NCBI GenBank assembly: GCA_947623175.1
Contig: CANQGK010000001.1
Location: 143,431-207,430 of the forward strand
Direction of reading: 5' to 3'
DNA length: 64,000 nt
From: an uncultured Clostridia bacterium
GTDB lineage: Bacteria > Bacillota > Clostridia > Oscillospirales > Acutalibacteraceae
A model generated the notes under the pieces. It searched no databases. It saw only the letters and a list, made by a program, of their open reading frames with translations, and had not been told where the DNA came from. This document shows, piece by piece, positions 63,852-64,000 of this stretch (within the stretch, counting starts at the first letter, position 1; each line of letters opens with the position of its first letter). A program made the translations under genes and the position numbers.

Positions 63852-63881
63852 TTTGCAACATAATACGGATTATGTTGCAGA
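63852..63881. repeat. Dif-like palindrome, copy 2
   Basis: TTTGCAACATAAT-ACGG-ATTATGTTGCAGA. Its reverse complement matches copy 1 at 29 of 30 bases; centres are 283 bp apart. Confidence 0.7.
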
Positions 63882-63905
63882 CCGTCGGTTTCCGGCGGTT
63901 TTTTT
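63881..63905 (+). terminator. Intrinsic terminator
   Basis: ACCGTCGG / CCGGCGGT (8 bp, one G-U), loop TTT, then seven Ts. Confidence 0.75.
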
Positions 63906-63913
63906 ACGAGATT

Positions 63914-64000
63914 TTATAGTATCAGGTGCATCATTTCCATTTTGCGGCGGTGTTCCGCACCGGTGGAGATTATATAAATGCGTGTGGTGTCAATACTGCT
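63914..64000 (-). CDS. Tyrosine recombinase/integrase, C-terminal fragment
   Basis: The last 28 codons of a minus-strand gene that enters from the right edge; not in the track. The peptide SSIDTTRIYIISTGAEHRRK has the (LGH)SSI-TT-R-I-Y end of phage-type integrases, where the Tyr is the nucleophile. Two dif-like palindromes and a promoter lie directly downstream, so this is the edge of an integrated or Xer-mobilised element. Confidence 0.82.
   Translation of the reverse strand, partial: SSIDTTRIYIISTGAEHRRKMEMMHLIL

Larger units (their letters stand above)
63817..63905 (+). ncRNA. Putative small RNA (~90 nt)
   Basis: Bounded by the promoter at 63782-63810 and the terminator at 63881-63905. 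The transcript would contain the 13-bp hairpin of palindrome copy 2 and no ORF with a ribosome site. It is convergent with the integrase gene. Confidence 0.4.

Noticed and set aside
63569-63881. CRISPR array from the palindromic repeats
   Set aside because: Only two copies, in inverted orientation and 283 bp apart, with no regular spacers or cas genes.
63817-63905. tracrRNA-like transcript
   Set aside because: Promoter-hairpin-terminator layout is similar, but there is no repeat array or cas9 in the window, and the neighbour is an integrase.

Overview
The window reads as chromosomal DNA of a Firmicute, most likely a gut-type Clostridia member (Oscillospirales-like). Supporting points are a tryptophan-type T-box leader, AGGAGG-type ribosome sites, AraC-regulated sugar ABC loci that lack their own ATPase, a type I dockerin on a secreted GH13 protein, and an AT-rich accessory region. 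The genus is inference; the class is reasonably supported.

Region 1 (1-1.8 kb): the start of a TrpXYZ-type ABC importer (permease fragment and binding lipoprotein, minus strand) behind a T-box leader with a UGG specifier and a consensus promoter, then a tRNA-Arg(CCT) with its own promoter and terminator on the plus strand.

Region 2 (1.9-20 kb), accessory and exported proteins: an ECF sigma factor with a one-TM DUF4367-like partner. A promoter motif (TGTAAC-N16-GTTGT) occurs three times at identical spacing: before the sigma gene and back-to-back before two exported-protein transcription units. A C39-like secreted protease, lipoproteins and a LolA/RseB-like protein follow. Next is a 1768-aa RHS/YD-repeat polymorphic toxin with a putative immunity gene, then an orphan RHS 3' cassette (1451 bp of repeated core, no start signals) that carries a different tip, an AHH-type nuclease. 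Downstream lies a run of small immunity-like and duplicated membrane/lipoprotein genes.

Region 3 (20-58 kb): a large leftward carbohydrate locus. From the AraC gene at 53.9 kb leftwards come two multidomain surface proteins (one with GH13 plus dockerin), a membrane-anchored GH13, a GH106-like hydrolase, two solute-binding proteins, two permease pairs, a DUF5696-like lipoprotein, an NHL/YIP1 fusion, a GH65 phosphorylase-type enzyme and an unknown protein. A sugar-acid branch follows (DapA-like aldolase, zinc dehydrogenase, enolase-superfamily dehydratase, D-aminoacylase-like amidohydrolase) with its own promoter. Rightwards are GH36 and SGNH esterase genes. Surface enzymes would cut an alpha-linked glycan, the ABC systems import fragments, and GH65/GH36 process them inside. 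The same operator-like box sits at the same distance from the -35 of both leftward promoters and also overlaps the start of the intact araC gene.

Region 4 (57.9-64 kb), decaying and mobile: a second araC gene is split by a 271-bp MITE-like element with 25-bp perfect inverted repeats and a TA duplication; removing it by hand restores a complete reading frame. Then come gene remnants (isochorismatase-like, quinone oxidoreductase with an internal deletion), an MBL-fold hydrolase, three minus-strand genes for a zinc-ribbon membrane protein, a lipoprotein and a small membrane protein, and the C-terminus of a tyrosine integrase. Next to it are two inverted copies of a dif-like 30-bp palindrome and a putative ~90-nt small RNA.
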